NCBI GenBank assembly: GCA_019118905.1
Contig: DWYA01000088.1
Location: 6,871-70,870 of the forward strand
Reading direction: 5' to 3'
Source of the DNA: Ruthenibacterium avium
GTDB taxonomy: Bacteria; Bacillota; Clostridia; Oscillospirales; Ruminococcaceae
Length of the DNA stretch: 64,000 nt
In this document: in pieces, positions 40,320 to 48,287 of the stretch
How the letters are laid out: each line of letters opens with the position of its first letter
How positions within the stretch are numbered: position 1 is the stretch's first letter
Notes under the pieces: generated by a model
Seen by the model: only the letters and a program-made list of their open reading frames with translations
Database searches by the model: none
What the model was told of the DNA's origin: nothing
Translations under genes and position numbers: made by a program

Positions 40320-41933
40320 TTATGCCGCCGGGGCAGAAGATGCAGCGGAGGAAGCAGCCGAAGAAGATGCCGTGCTGTCGGCTGCGGGAGCTGCGGGGGT
40401 GGTCAAAGCACTCACATCACCGGCGGTGAAACGCGGTTCATCAATGCCGGCTGTTCGGTTGAGCACCCATGTGTTATTTTCAAATACAAATTCACATGCC
40501 TCATACATGATTGCGGTGATGCTGGAAGTGCTGTCCTCAGGAAGCGTGTAGGAATAGGCGACAGCAGTGGTGCAGACAAAGCCCGGCAGGCCGTTGACCT
40601 CTGTGATTTGCACCGAACCGAAGTTCACGGCTGCATTGGTGAATTGCAGCGTTTTTCCGGTGAAGGGCTCTGTGGTAATCTGCTGTGCCGCAGCCGAGCG
40701 CATGGTTTCGTTTACGCCGCCGATTTGTGAAGCATCCTTTTGGTTTGCGGCGTTTAAAAGCGAAGAATAGTAAGTGTTCAGCAGCAGATTGATACCCGCT
40801 TCGTCGGGGGTGCCGCCCTGTGTTTGGAAATCGGTGAATGTCAGCTCGGTGACAGAAGGGTCTTGGAAAATCACACTGGAGGAAGTGACAGCCCCGTGCG
40901 GTGCGGTATATTCCATTGTGATGGTGCTGCCTACGGTAACTTGCGGCAGGCTGACCGTTCCGCCGGACGGCTTTTGCTCTACCTTTGTGCCGTTGACAAA
41001 GATGTTGGAGCTGTCGTCAGGAATGCCGGAAACCGTGATGTCATAAATGGGCAAAGCGCCGTCGAAGGTGAGCGGCTTGGAAACCATAAACAAATCCAAT
41101 ACGGTAGATTCGCCTTCCAGCGCTTGTCCCAAAGCACTGGAGCCGGTGACGGAACAAGTGTAGCGCCCCGGGAACAGGTTATTGTAGAGTACGCCGTTTT
41201 CCGTCAATTCACCGGTGCGGGTGGTGCCGTTGAGCGACATGAGCACATTTTGTGCATCGGTGCGCAGCAAAAGTGAAACACCCAGCGCTTTCAAATGGTA
41301 TTCCGAAAAGCCGAAGAACACGGGGTCTTTCTGCACTTGCAGCGCCTCGTAAGCGCCGGGGAGCGTTGGGTCAAGCACTTGCTCATTCAACTGCTCGCTC
41401 AGCGCCTTTTGCGCATTTTCTGTGGAGAATGCTTGGCACAGCAGGGCGGCGTTTTCCTCGTTGACGGTCAGCGTGTCGCTGACCAAAAGCGCGGCCAGCG
41501 CTTTGCTGTCCTGCTGCTCGACAGCTGTCATCACTTGGCTGATAAACCGTTCCGGGCTGTACTTTTGGTACATGACAACGGAAAGCACGCTCAGGCCGAC
41601 AAAGAGAACGGCCAAAACGCCCACGGCAATGCCCAGCGCAACAAGTGGATTTTTCTTTTTCTGCGCCGATACATGCGCCTCATATGCCGTTTCCTTGGCG
41701 CTGTGCTGCGTTTCAAACGCTTGGTCGTCGTCTACCAAAGAGGGATGCTTTTTAGGCGCGGGTTTCGTGTGCTTTTTTTCATGCTCCGCGGGAAGTTCAT
41801 CGCGGCGGGGCTTTTTCTTCGGTTCTTTTTTCTCGGCTTGCGGCTCGTGCGAGCGCTCTAATGCCGAAAGCGTCTCGTCTACTTCGTTTGCAAAATGGTC
41901 GTCGTGCGCGGGTGAGTTTTTTTTATCGTTCAT
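40320..41933 (-). CDS. TcaA/YvbJ-like single-pass membrane protein
   Basis: 537 residues. Residues 1-95 are a cytosolic, highly charged region (Lys/Glu/His/Pro-rich); TM helix about 96-122 after KKK; the rest lies outside. Extracellular repeats resemble TcaA/YvbJ proteins: YSPERFISQVMTAVEQQDSKAL, a Big-like segment with LPIYDITVSGIPDDSSNIFVNG, and an NTF2-like C-terminal part with NLLLNTYYSSLLNA. The zinc ribbon found at the N-terminus of many relatives is missing. It ends in an Ala/Ser tail. Relatives affect cell-envelope antibiotic tolerance. Preceded by the PsuG-like gene by 30 bases. Confidence 0.65.
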   Translation of the reverse strand: MNDKKNSPAHDDHFANEVDETLSALERSHEPQAEKKEPKKKPRRDELPAEHEKKHTKPAPKKHPSLVDDDQAFETQHSAKETAYEAHVSAQKKKNPLVALGIAVGVLAVLFVGLSVLSVVMYQKYSPERFISQVMTAVEQQDSKALAALLVSDTLTVNEENAALLCQAFSTENAQKALSEQLNEQVLDPTLPGAYEALQVQKDPVFFGFSEYHLKALGVSLLLRTDAQNVLMSLNGTTRTGELTENGVLYNNLFPGRYTCSVTGSSALGQALEGESTVLDLFMVSKPLTFDGALPIYDITVSGIPDDSSNIFVNGTKVEQKPSGGTVSLPQVTVGSTITMEYTAPHGAVTSSSVIFQDPSVTELTFTDFQTQGGTPDEAGINLLLNTYYSSLLNAANQKDASQIGGVNETMRSAAAQQITTEPFTGKTLQFTNAAVNFGSVQITEVNGLPGFVCTTAVAYSYTLPEDSTSSITAIMYEACEFVFENNTWVLNRTAGIDEPRFTAGDVSALTTPAAPAADSTASSSAASSAASSAPAA

Positions 41934-41963
41934 GCAATACCATCCTTCTTACAAAATCGTTTT

Positions 41964-42869
41964 TTATAGCCTGCATAATGTGAAGGCGATTTCCGCTGCT
42001 TTGGCCGCACAGTGGCGCTCCAGCGCAAAACGTGCTTTTCCGGCACTGGGGCAGCTTTGCAGCAAATGGGAGTTCAGATAAGGCGTGAAAGCCTGTCCGG
42101 TAACATGTTCCGCTTGAGCCTGCCGCATCGTTTTCGATAAAGCCGGTTCCAGCACATCATGGGAAAGTGTTGCTTCGGACGGTGGGGAGCACGTCAGCAA
42201 AAGGCCGCCGCCAAGCCCTAAATCCCACTTGATTTTGGCAATTTTAGCGCCCTCTGCGGCACTCACGCGGCGCTCGGTCTGGAAAAAGTCCACCGGGCCT
42301 TCCGGTTTTGTTTGAAAATCTGCTGTGCCAAGCCCCAAAACGGGAACGCCCATGGTTTCGAGGTACTCCAAAGTTGCGCAGCTGTCGGCGCCGGGATTCA
42401 CCCCCGCGCACACCACAACAATGGAGGAGGAGTGCAGCTCCTGCAAATCGGCGCTGATGTCAAGGCTGCCGGTGCGCACACCGCCGATGCCGGCGCTGCT
42501 GAATACGCGAATGCCGGACAGCATCGCGGCAATCATTCCGGTGGCTGAGGTGACGGCGCCGGTGCCGCCCGTGGCCAGTGCGACGGGCAAATCGCGGCGG
42601 GAAAGCTTTTGCGGATGGGCGGTGCCGCATAAATGCTCGGCTTCCGCACGGCTGAGCCCCACATAAATGACGCCGTTTAAAATGGCTATCGTGGCCGGAA
42701 CTGCCCCGGCGGCGCGTGCGGCTTCCTCGCGCGCCTGCAAATAGGAAAGGCGCATTCCGTGCGGCATGTCACAGATGGCAGAAGACGAGTCAAAAGCGAC
42801 AACGGGCTTATTTGCGCGCAGCGCCCTTTGCACTTCCTTGGAAATTTCCAAATAGCGTTTTAAGTTCAT
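41964..42869 (-). CDS. PsuG-like protein (pseudouridine-5'-phosphate glycosidase family), altered active site
   Basis: 301 residues, aligned over its full length to PsuG: GAVPATIAILNGVIYVGLS, KLSRRDLPVALATGGTGAVT, GIRVFSSAGIGGVRTG, LDISADLQEL and LEYLETMGVPVLGLGT. Key positions differ: the ALEST Glu is Asp27 (AFDSS), and the CAGAKSILD Lys that forms the covalent ribose adduct in known PsuG is Asn158 (CAGVNPGAD). The segment after GTADF is also shortened. So it may have another glycosidase substrate or be inactive. No psuK kinase gene is adjacent. ATG at 42869 behind AGGAGGG. Confidence 0.8.
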   Translation of the reverse strand: MNLKRYLEISKEVQRALRANKPVVAFDSSSAICDMPHGMRLSYLQAREEAARAAGAVPATIAILNGVIYVGLSRAEAEHLCGTAHPQKLSRRDLPVALATGGTGAVTSATGMIAAMLSGIRVFSSAGIGGVRTGSLDISADLQELHSSSIVVVCAGVNPGADSCATLEYLETMGVPVLGLGTADFQTKPEGPVDFFQTERRVSAAEGAKIAKIKWDLGLGGGLLLTCSPPSEATLSHDVLEPALSKTMRQAQAEHVTGQAFTPYLNSHLLQSCPSAGKARFALERHCAAKAAEIAFTLCRL

Positions 42870-43095
42870 AGCGGGCACCCTCCTGGAAGATTGATAAAAA
42901 GAATGCCTTTTCACAGCAAAGAAATCAAAATGTCATTCCCTTTTATTCTAATCGTTCTTTGTGCAAAACGCAACCTATTTTGGCGAGCGCGCGTTTTTTT
43001 AAAAAAGTAAACGGGCACAGTGCATATCCTTGCGCCGGATGGCCAAGACTAAGGGCAACAAAAAAAGCCGGTAAAAAACGGCAGGGAGGAACAAT

Positions 43096-43878
43096 ATGAA
43101 ACAACAGCATCCGTTTTGGAAAGGCAAAGCGGTGTATGCCGCTTTGGGTTTGGTGGTGGCAGGTGCGGCGCTGGCCAGCTTTCTTGCCATCAACAGCATG
43201 ATGGTTAAGCTGGGAACGGCTGATTCTGCATCCCCTGCAGCGCCGTCGCAGTCAAACACAACCCAAACAAAGGAGGACAACGTATGGGATTCCAGCAAAG
43301 CGCCCGCAGAAACAAAGCAGGAAAATATACCTGTCAGCGAGCCGGAGGCAATGTCGAACAAAGGGCAAGGCGGCTCGTCTGCATCATCGAGTACGCAGCC
43401 ATTACCATCAGCTTCATCCGCTGCGCCCTCTGTATCCGCCGAGCCGTCCGCGCCGGAAGAATCGCAGACAGCGCCATACACATTGCCGGTTACGGGCTCC
43501 GTCTTGCAGGCCTTCAGCGGGGATGAGCTGGTGTTCAACACCACCATGCAGGACTGGCGCACGCACAACGGCGTTGACTTTGCCGTGGGGGCAAGCACTC
43601 CGGTGACAGCGCCGATGAACGCCAAAGTGACGGCGATGGACAAGGAAGACCCGCTTTGGGGCGGTGTTGTGGAGCTGACCGACGACAGCGGCACAGTCAT
43701 TCGTCTGTGCGGTTTGGATAAAATCAGCGTTTCGCAGGACATGCAGGTAAAGCAGGGTGATACCCTCGGCATTGTGGGCGAGGTGCCTTGTGAAGCAGAA
43801 TCGGAAAGCCATGTGCATGTGGAAGTTTTGCAGAATGGGGCCTATATCGACCCGCAGCAGGTACTCCCGGCAGCATAA
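43096..43878 (+). CDS. M23-family peptidase-domain protein, SpoIIQ-like
   Basis: 260 residues: one N-terminal TM helix (about residues 12-36), a Ser/Pro/Ala/Glu-rich linker (residues 40-125), then an M23 LytM domain with THNGVDFA and HVHVEV zinc motifs. The H-x3-D and H-x-H motifs are intact, so it could be an active endopeptidase. Single TM, linker and short M23 domain resemble SpoIIQ, the forespore side of the engulfment channel, but no other sporulation gene is near. GGGAGG 7-8 bases before the ATG. Own terminator. Confidence 0.75.
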   Translation: MKQQHPFWKGKAVYAALGLVVAGAALASFLAINSMMVKLGTADSASPAAPSQSNTTQTKEDNVWDSSKAPAETKQENIPVSEPEAMSNKGQGGSSASSSTQPLPSASSAAPSVSAEPSAPEESQTAPYTLPVTGSVLQAFSGDELVFNTTMQDWRTHNGVDFAVGASTPVTAPMNAKVTAMDKEDPLWGGVVELTDDSGTVIRLCGLDKISVSQDMQVKQGDTLGIVGEVPCEAESESHVHVEVLQNGAYIDPQQVLPAA

Positions 43879-43910
43879 GCGCGATAGAAAAATAAAAATA
43901 GTTGTTGCAG

Positions 43911-43949
43911 CAGGCATTTTCGGTGTAAAAGCGGAGAATGCCTGTTTTT
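43911..43949 (+). terminator. Intrinsic terminator after the M23 gene
   Basis: CAGGCATT/AATGCCTG stem with an 18-base loop and TTTTTC. Confidence 0.75.
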
Positions 43950-43950
43950 C

Positions 43951-43979
43951 TTGAAAAAAAAGGGTGTATGTGTTACAAT
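43951..43979 (+). promoter_or_regulatory. Promoter of the rfbC-ABC-glycosyltransferase operon
   Basis: TTGAAA (43951-43956), 17-base spacer, extended -10 TGTTACAAT (TACAAT at 43974-43979). The leader is about 165 bases and contains a hairpin AAAGCAAA/TTTGCTTT (44013-44032). Confidence 0.75.
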
Positions 43980-44150
43980 GTAACCGCCTATCTTTTGTTA
44001 GGAATTTTCTGGAAAGCAAAAGCCTTTGCTTTTTGCAAAAAGAGATATTTCGTTATTTTTCAGAAAGTTAGAAAGTGTAAATCAAATAAAAGTATAAAAG
44101 TTTTTCCACTGTCACAAACTTTTACACAAAAGAAAAAGGAATGAGTTATT

Positions 44151-44717
44151 ATGGGAAAATTTAACTTTATTCAAACAGAAATTGAGGGCGTTTGGATTAT
44201 TGAGCCTACTGTTTTTGGCGACGAGCGCGGCTATTTTATGGAAACGTTTCAGGCGCAGGAGTTTGCAGCCGTAGGCATTGACCGCCCGTTTGTGCAGGAT
44301 AATCAGTCGAAAAGTACGCGCGGCGTTTTGCGCGGCCTTCACTTTCAAAAAGAGCATACGCAGGGCAAGCTGGTGCGTGTGATTTCCGGCGAGGTGTTTG
44401 ACGTTGCCGTAGACTGCCGCCCCAATTCCAAAACCTTCGGCAAATGGGTGGGTGTGACGCTGAGCGCAGAAAACAAAAAGCAGTTTTATATTCCCGAAGG
44501 ATTTGCGCACGGCTTTTTGGTACTCAGCGAAGAAGCGGAGTTTACCTATAAGTGCACCGATTACTACGACCACGCTTCCGAGGGCGGCGTGCGCTGGGAT
44601 GACAGCGCCATCGGCATCGAGTGGCCGAAGCTCGATTGCGAAATCAAGCTTTCGGCAAAAGACGAACAGCACCCCGGCTTCAATGAGCAAAGCTTTGAAT
44701 TTTTTGAAAGGTGGTAA
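44151..44717 (+). CDS. rfbC: dTDP-4-dehydrorhamnose 3,5-epimerase
   Basis: 188 residues, cupin fold: FGDERGYFMETF, DNQSKSTRGVLRGLHFQ (catalytic His), VISGEVFDVAVDCR, YIPEGFAHGFLVLSEEAEFTYKCTDYY, and WDDSAIGIEWP. Converts dTDP-4-keto-6-deoxyglucose toward dTDP-L-rhamnose. rfbA, rfbB and rfbD are not in the window. It begins the export/glycosyltransferase operon. Confidence 0.96.
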   Translation: MGKFNFIQTEIEGVWIIEPTVFGDERGYFMETFQAQEFAAVGIDRPFVQDNQSKSTRGVLRGLHFQKEHTQGKLVRVISGEVFDVAVDCRPNSKTFGKWVGVTLSAENKKQFYIPEGFAHGFLVLSEEAEFTYKCTDYYDHASEGGVRWDDSAIGIEWPKLDCEIKLSAKDEQHPGFNEQSFEFFERW

Positions 44718-44722
44718 CAAGT

Positions 44723-45541
44723 TTGGAATTATTCAAAGCATATTGTAAGGATTTTTGGCGGTACCGTTATTTGCTGCAAAATCTCATTGCACGCGACTTT
44801 ACGCTTCGTTACCGCCGGAGTATTTTGGGCGTTGTTTGGAGTGTTTTAAACCCGCTTTTGATGAATCTTGTCATGGTGCTGGTGTTTACAACAATTTTCG
44901 ACACCCGCGGAATGGGAGTTAAGAATTTCCCGGTTTATTTGATTATTGGTCAGTTGTTGTTTGGATTCTTTAACGAAGCCACAACCAGTGCATTGAGCAG
45001 TATGCTCGGGGCTGCGCCGCTGATTAAAAAAGTGTACATTCCCAAGTACATTTTCCCCTTGGAAAAGGTGGGCTTTGCCATGGTGAACTGTCTGTTCAGT
45101 TTTATTGCGCTCGCTATTGTTATGATTGCGACCGGCTCGCCGCTTTACCCCACGGCTCTTTTGGGAATTTACCCCTTTTTGACGCTTTCCGTGTTCAGCT
45201 TAGGGGTTGGGCTGATGCTGGCTGCTGCCACGGTGTTTTTTCGGGATATTATGCACTTGTGGGGTGTGTTTACCACGGCGCTCATGTATTTTTCCGCTGT
45301 GTTCTATGACCCTTCTCAAATGGGAGATCAGGTGATTTTGGGCGTGACGATTTCTATGTCGAAATTTATTACCTATAACCCTGTTTACTGGTATATTTAC
45401 GGCTTTCGCACCGCCGTGTTAGACGGTGAAGTGCTGCCGTGGGATAATGTCATGTTGTGCGGGGTCGGGGCCTTGGTGGCGCTCATTTTGGGCCTTTTGG
45501 TGTTCCGTCGTCAACAAGATAAATTTGTGCTGCATATTTAA
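44723..45541 (+). CDS. Polysaccharide/teichoic acid ABC exporter, permease (Wzm/TagG-like)
   Basis: About 272 residues, six TM helices of the ABC-2 type: N-terminal YRYLLQNLIARDFTLRYRRSILGVVWSVLNP is the family signature, ending YNPVYWYIYGFR. Exports lipid-linked polysaccharide through the membrane with the following ATPase. The frame is open from GTG 44711, but AAAGGTGG at 44708-44715 fits TTG at 44723. Follows rfbC by 5 bases. Confidence 0.92.
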   Translation: MELFKAYCKDFWRYRYLLQNLIARDFTLRYRRSILGVVWSVLNPLLMNLVMVLVFTTIFDTRGMGVKNFPVYLIIGQLLFGFFNEATTSALSSMLGAAPLIKKVYIPKYIFPLEKVGFAMVNCLFSFIALAIVMIATGSPLYPTALLGIYPFLTLSVFSLGVGLMLAAATVFFRDIMHLWGVFTTALMYFSAVFYDPSQMGDQVILGVTISMSKFITYNPVYWYIYGFRTAVLDGEVLPWDNVMLCGVGALVALILGLLVFRRQQDKFVLHI

Positions 45542-45558
45542 GAGAGGATGGCTGCCAC

Positions 45559-46296
45559 ATGAATATGATTGAAGTGCGCAACGTATCCATGCGCTTTAAT
45601 ATGGCAAAGGAAAAGCACGAAAGCTTGAAAGAATACTTTTTGGCCGCCGTACAGGGAAAGCTTCAGTTTGAAGAATTTTATGCCCTGCGCGACGTTTCTT
45701 TCGATGTGGAAAAAGGGGATTGCTACGGCCTAATCGGCTTGAACGGTTCGGGAAAATCCACTCTTTTGAAGGTGATTTCCGGTGTATTTAAGCCCTCGCA
45801 GGGCAGCACGGTAGTGCATGGCACCATTGCCCCGTTGATTGAGCTTGGAGCGGGCTTTGATATGGACTTAACCGCGCGTGAAAATATTTATCTCAACGGC
45901 ACAGTGCTTGGTATGACGCCGAAATACATTGATTCCAAATTTGATGAAATTGTAGAGTTTAGTGAGCTGCGCGACTTTTTGGACGTACCGCTCAAAAATT
46001 ATTCCTCCGGTATGGTGTCGCGCATCGCGTTTTCTATTGCCACCGTCACAAAACCGGACGTTTTGATTGCAGACGAAATTTTGTCTGTGGGCGACTTTTT
46101 GTTTCAGGAAAAGTGTGAAAAGCGCATGAATGAGCTGATGGGCGGCGGAACAACCGTCATTTTAGTCAGCCATTCCATTGATCAGATTGAGCGCCTTTGC
46201 AACCGCGTTACATGGCTGGAAAAGGGTCGTGTGCGCATGACGGGCGACGTGCAGACGGTGTGCGACGCTTACAAGGCGCTGGAAGGGCAGGCGTGA
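45559..46296 (+). CDS. Polysaccharide/teichoic acid ABC exporter, ATPase (Wzt/TagH-like)
   Basis: 245 residues. Walker A GLNGSGKST, Q-loop region GTIAPLIELGAGFD, signature NYSSGM, Walker B VLIADEILSVGD, H-loop VSHS. The IELGAGFDMDLTARENIYLNG segment is typical of the Wzt/TagH/RfbE group. It lacks the C-terminal carbohydrate-binding domain of Wzt, so export is probably not coupled to a cap on the glycan. AGAGGATGG ribosome site. Confidence 0.94.
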   Translation: MNMIEVRNVSMRFNMAKEKHESLKEYFLAAVQGKLQFEEFYALRDVSFDVEKGDCYGLIGLNGSGKSTLLKVISGVFKPSQGSTVVHGTIAPLIELGAGFDMDLTARENIYLNGTVLGMTPKYIDSKFDEIVEFSELRDFLDVPLKNYSSGMVSRIAFSIATVTKPDVLIADEILSVGDFLFQEKCEKRMNELMGGGTTVILVSHSIDQIERLCNRVTWLEKGRVRMTGDVQTVCDAYKALEGQA

Positions 46297-46324
46297 CGCC
46301 TGTGCGGATGCAGGGAAGGAGCGA

Positions 46325-48187
46325 ATGTCTTTGAGCGGTGAAAACCAGACGCAAGAACGGGATTCCTTTGGTAAAATGGTAGGCCGTGTGGCAAACCCTG
46401 CCCACAGTGCCGGGTTGTTAAAGCGCGGTGTGGCTTGCTGGAAACAGCGCGGCACCGAAGCCGTGTTTCGGGAAATCAGCTATCGCATCAATTTGGCAAC
46501 GCGCGGCGAGGATTGGCGCTTTCGTGCCGATTTGCCGCTGAAACGAGAGCTTCGCGCGCAAAAAGCCCAGCAGATGCAGTACATGCCGCTGGTGAGCATT
46601 GTCGTTCCGGTGTATAACACCCCAATGAAGTTTTTTCGCCAGCTGATCAAAAGCGTAAAAGCACAAAGCTATCAAAATTGGGAGCTGGTGCTGGTGGACG
46701 CTTCCGATCCGCGTTTTCGCGCTTTGGGGAAATATACTGCACGTCAGCGGGATAAACGCATTCGCTATTGCCGCATTGCCAAAAACAACGGCATCAGCGA
46801 AAACACCAATATCGGTATGGCAGAGGCACAGGGCGAATATATTGCCCTGTTGGATCATGACGATGCGCTTTCTCCCAGTGCTTTGTATGAAATGGTGCGA
46901 ACCATTAACGAAACCGGCGCAGATATGCTGTATTCCGATGAAATTGTTTTGGACGCAAAGCTAAAGCACTTGTGTGAATACCACTTTAAGCCGGATTATT
47001 CCCCCGATACGCTGCGCGGGTGCAATTACATCACGCACTTTCTGGTATTCCGCAAAGCGCTTTTGACGCAGACAGGCGGCGAACGTTCCGCGATGGACGG
47101 GGCACAGGATTACGATTTGATTCTGCGCCTGACGGAAAAAGCGCAGCGCGTTGTCCATGTGCCGAAGGTGCTGTACTATTGGCGGCGGCACGGACAGTCA
47201 ACTGCCAGTGATATGTCTGTCAAGCCGCAGGCGCTGCAAGCAGGGGCGGCTGCGGTGCAAGAGCATTTGAACCGTGTCGGCCTGCGTGGAACGGTAGAGC
47301 CCATTCAGGGATGTCCCGGTGCTTACCGCACCCGTTATGAAGTGCAGGGAAATCCCTTGGTGACCGTGCTCATTCCCAACAAAGACCATGTGCAGGATTT
47401 GCACCGGTGCTTGGCGGCGCTTTACCGCAACAGCGGCTGGCGCAATATGGAAGTTGTGATTATCGAAAATAACTCCACCGAACAGGAAACGTTTGATTTT
47501 TATCAAAAAATCACGCATGCGCTTTCTGATTTGCGGGTCATTCGTTACGAGGGTGCGTTTAATTTTTCTGCCATTAACAATTTCGGCGCACAGCACGCAA
47601 ACGGCGAGTATCTGCTGCTGCTGAATAATGATGTGGAAATGACAACACCCGACTTTTTGCGCGAAATGCTCAGTTATGCCCAGCGTGCGGATGTCGGTGC
47701 GGTGGGAGCCAAGCTGATTTACCCGGACAGAACCGTGCAGCACGCCGGTGTTTTCATTGGGCTGGGCGGCTCGGCGGGGCATAATCACAAAGGGCATCCT
47801 GCCGAAAGTGCGGGCGATATGTACCGCTTGGCAACGACGCAGAATATGAGCGCTGTCACCGGTGCGTGTCTGATGGTGAAAACAGAGCTGTATCGTGCGG
47901 CGGGCGGTTTGGATGAAACCAATTTTGCCGTGGCCTACAACGATGTGGACTTCTGTCTGCGGCTGCGCGGCCATGGGCTTTTGAATGTGATGACGCCGTT
48001 TGCCGCCGGAGTGCATTACGAATCAAAAAGCCGCGGTGACGATACGAAATCGGGCGGCGAAAAACAGCAGCGCTATGAACGGGAAAAGGCGTGTTTTGTC
48101 CACAAGTACCGCGAGCTGATGGAAAAAGGCGACCCCTATTACAACCCGCATTTGACATTGCTTTATGAAAATTACGGCTGGCGCTGA
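46325..48187 (+). CDS. Two-domain GT2 glycosyltransferase
   Basis: 620 residues with two GT-A domains in tandem: the first from about residue 92 (LVSIVVPVYNTPMKFFRQLI, metal motif LLDHDDALS), the second from about 350 (LVTVLIPNKDHVQDLHRCL, LLLLNNDVEMTT, TGACLMVKTELYRAAGGLDE, YNDVDFCLRLR). A helical N-terminal stretch precedes them. No TM helix, so peripheral/cytosolic. Such bifunctional enzymes build rhamnose-rich or galactan-like repeat polymers. Closely related to the next gene. GGGAAGGAG ribosome site. Confidence 0.9.
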   Translation: MSLSGENQTQERDSFGKMVGRVANPAHSAGLLKRGVACWKQRGTEAVFREISYRINLATRGEDWRFRADLPLKRELRAQKAQQMQYMPLVSIVVPVYNTPMKFFRQLIKSVKAQSYQNWELVLVDASDPRFRALGKYTARQRDKRIRYCRIAKNNGISENTNIGMAEAQGEYIALLDHDDALSPSALYEMVRTINETGADMLYSDEIVLDAKLKHLCEYHFKPDYSPDTLRGCNYITHFLVFRKALLTQTGGERSAMDGAQDYDLILRLTEKAQRVVHVPKVLYYWRRHGQSTASDMSVKPQALQAGAAAVQEHLNRVGLRGTVEPIQGCPGAYRTRYEVQGNPLVTVLIPNKDHVQDLHRCLAALYRNSGWRNMEVVIIENNSTEQETFDFYQKITHALSDLRVIRYEGAFNFSAINNFGAQHANGEYLLLLNNDVEMTTPDFLREMLSYAQRADVGAVGAKLIYPDRTVQHAGVFIGLGGSAGHNHKGHPAESAGDMYRLATTQNMSAVTGACLMVKTELYRAAGGLDETNFAVAYNDVDFCLRLRGHGLLNVMTPFAAGVHYESKSRGDDTKSGGEKQQRYEREKACFVHKYRELMEKGDPYYNPHLTLLYENYGWR

Positions 48188-48214
48188 AAAACAGCGTTCC
48201 CGTAAATCCCACTG

Positions 48215-48247
48215 GAAAAGGAGAAAGAAACCTCTCCTTTTCTTTTT
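48215..48247 (+). terminator. Hairpin with T run between the two GT2 genes
   Basis: GAAAAGGAGA/TCTCCTTTTC stem, 8-base loop, then TTTTTC. It can partly end transcription before the second transferase. Confidence 0.75.
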
Positions 48248-48287
48248 CTATATTCAGGCGAAAGCCGGAACAGGCAGGTGAACACCC

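Noticed and set aside
43986..44150. Riboswitch in the long rfbC leader
   Set aside because: Only a simple 8-bp hairpin and AT-rich sequence; no conserved riboswitch core recognised.
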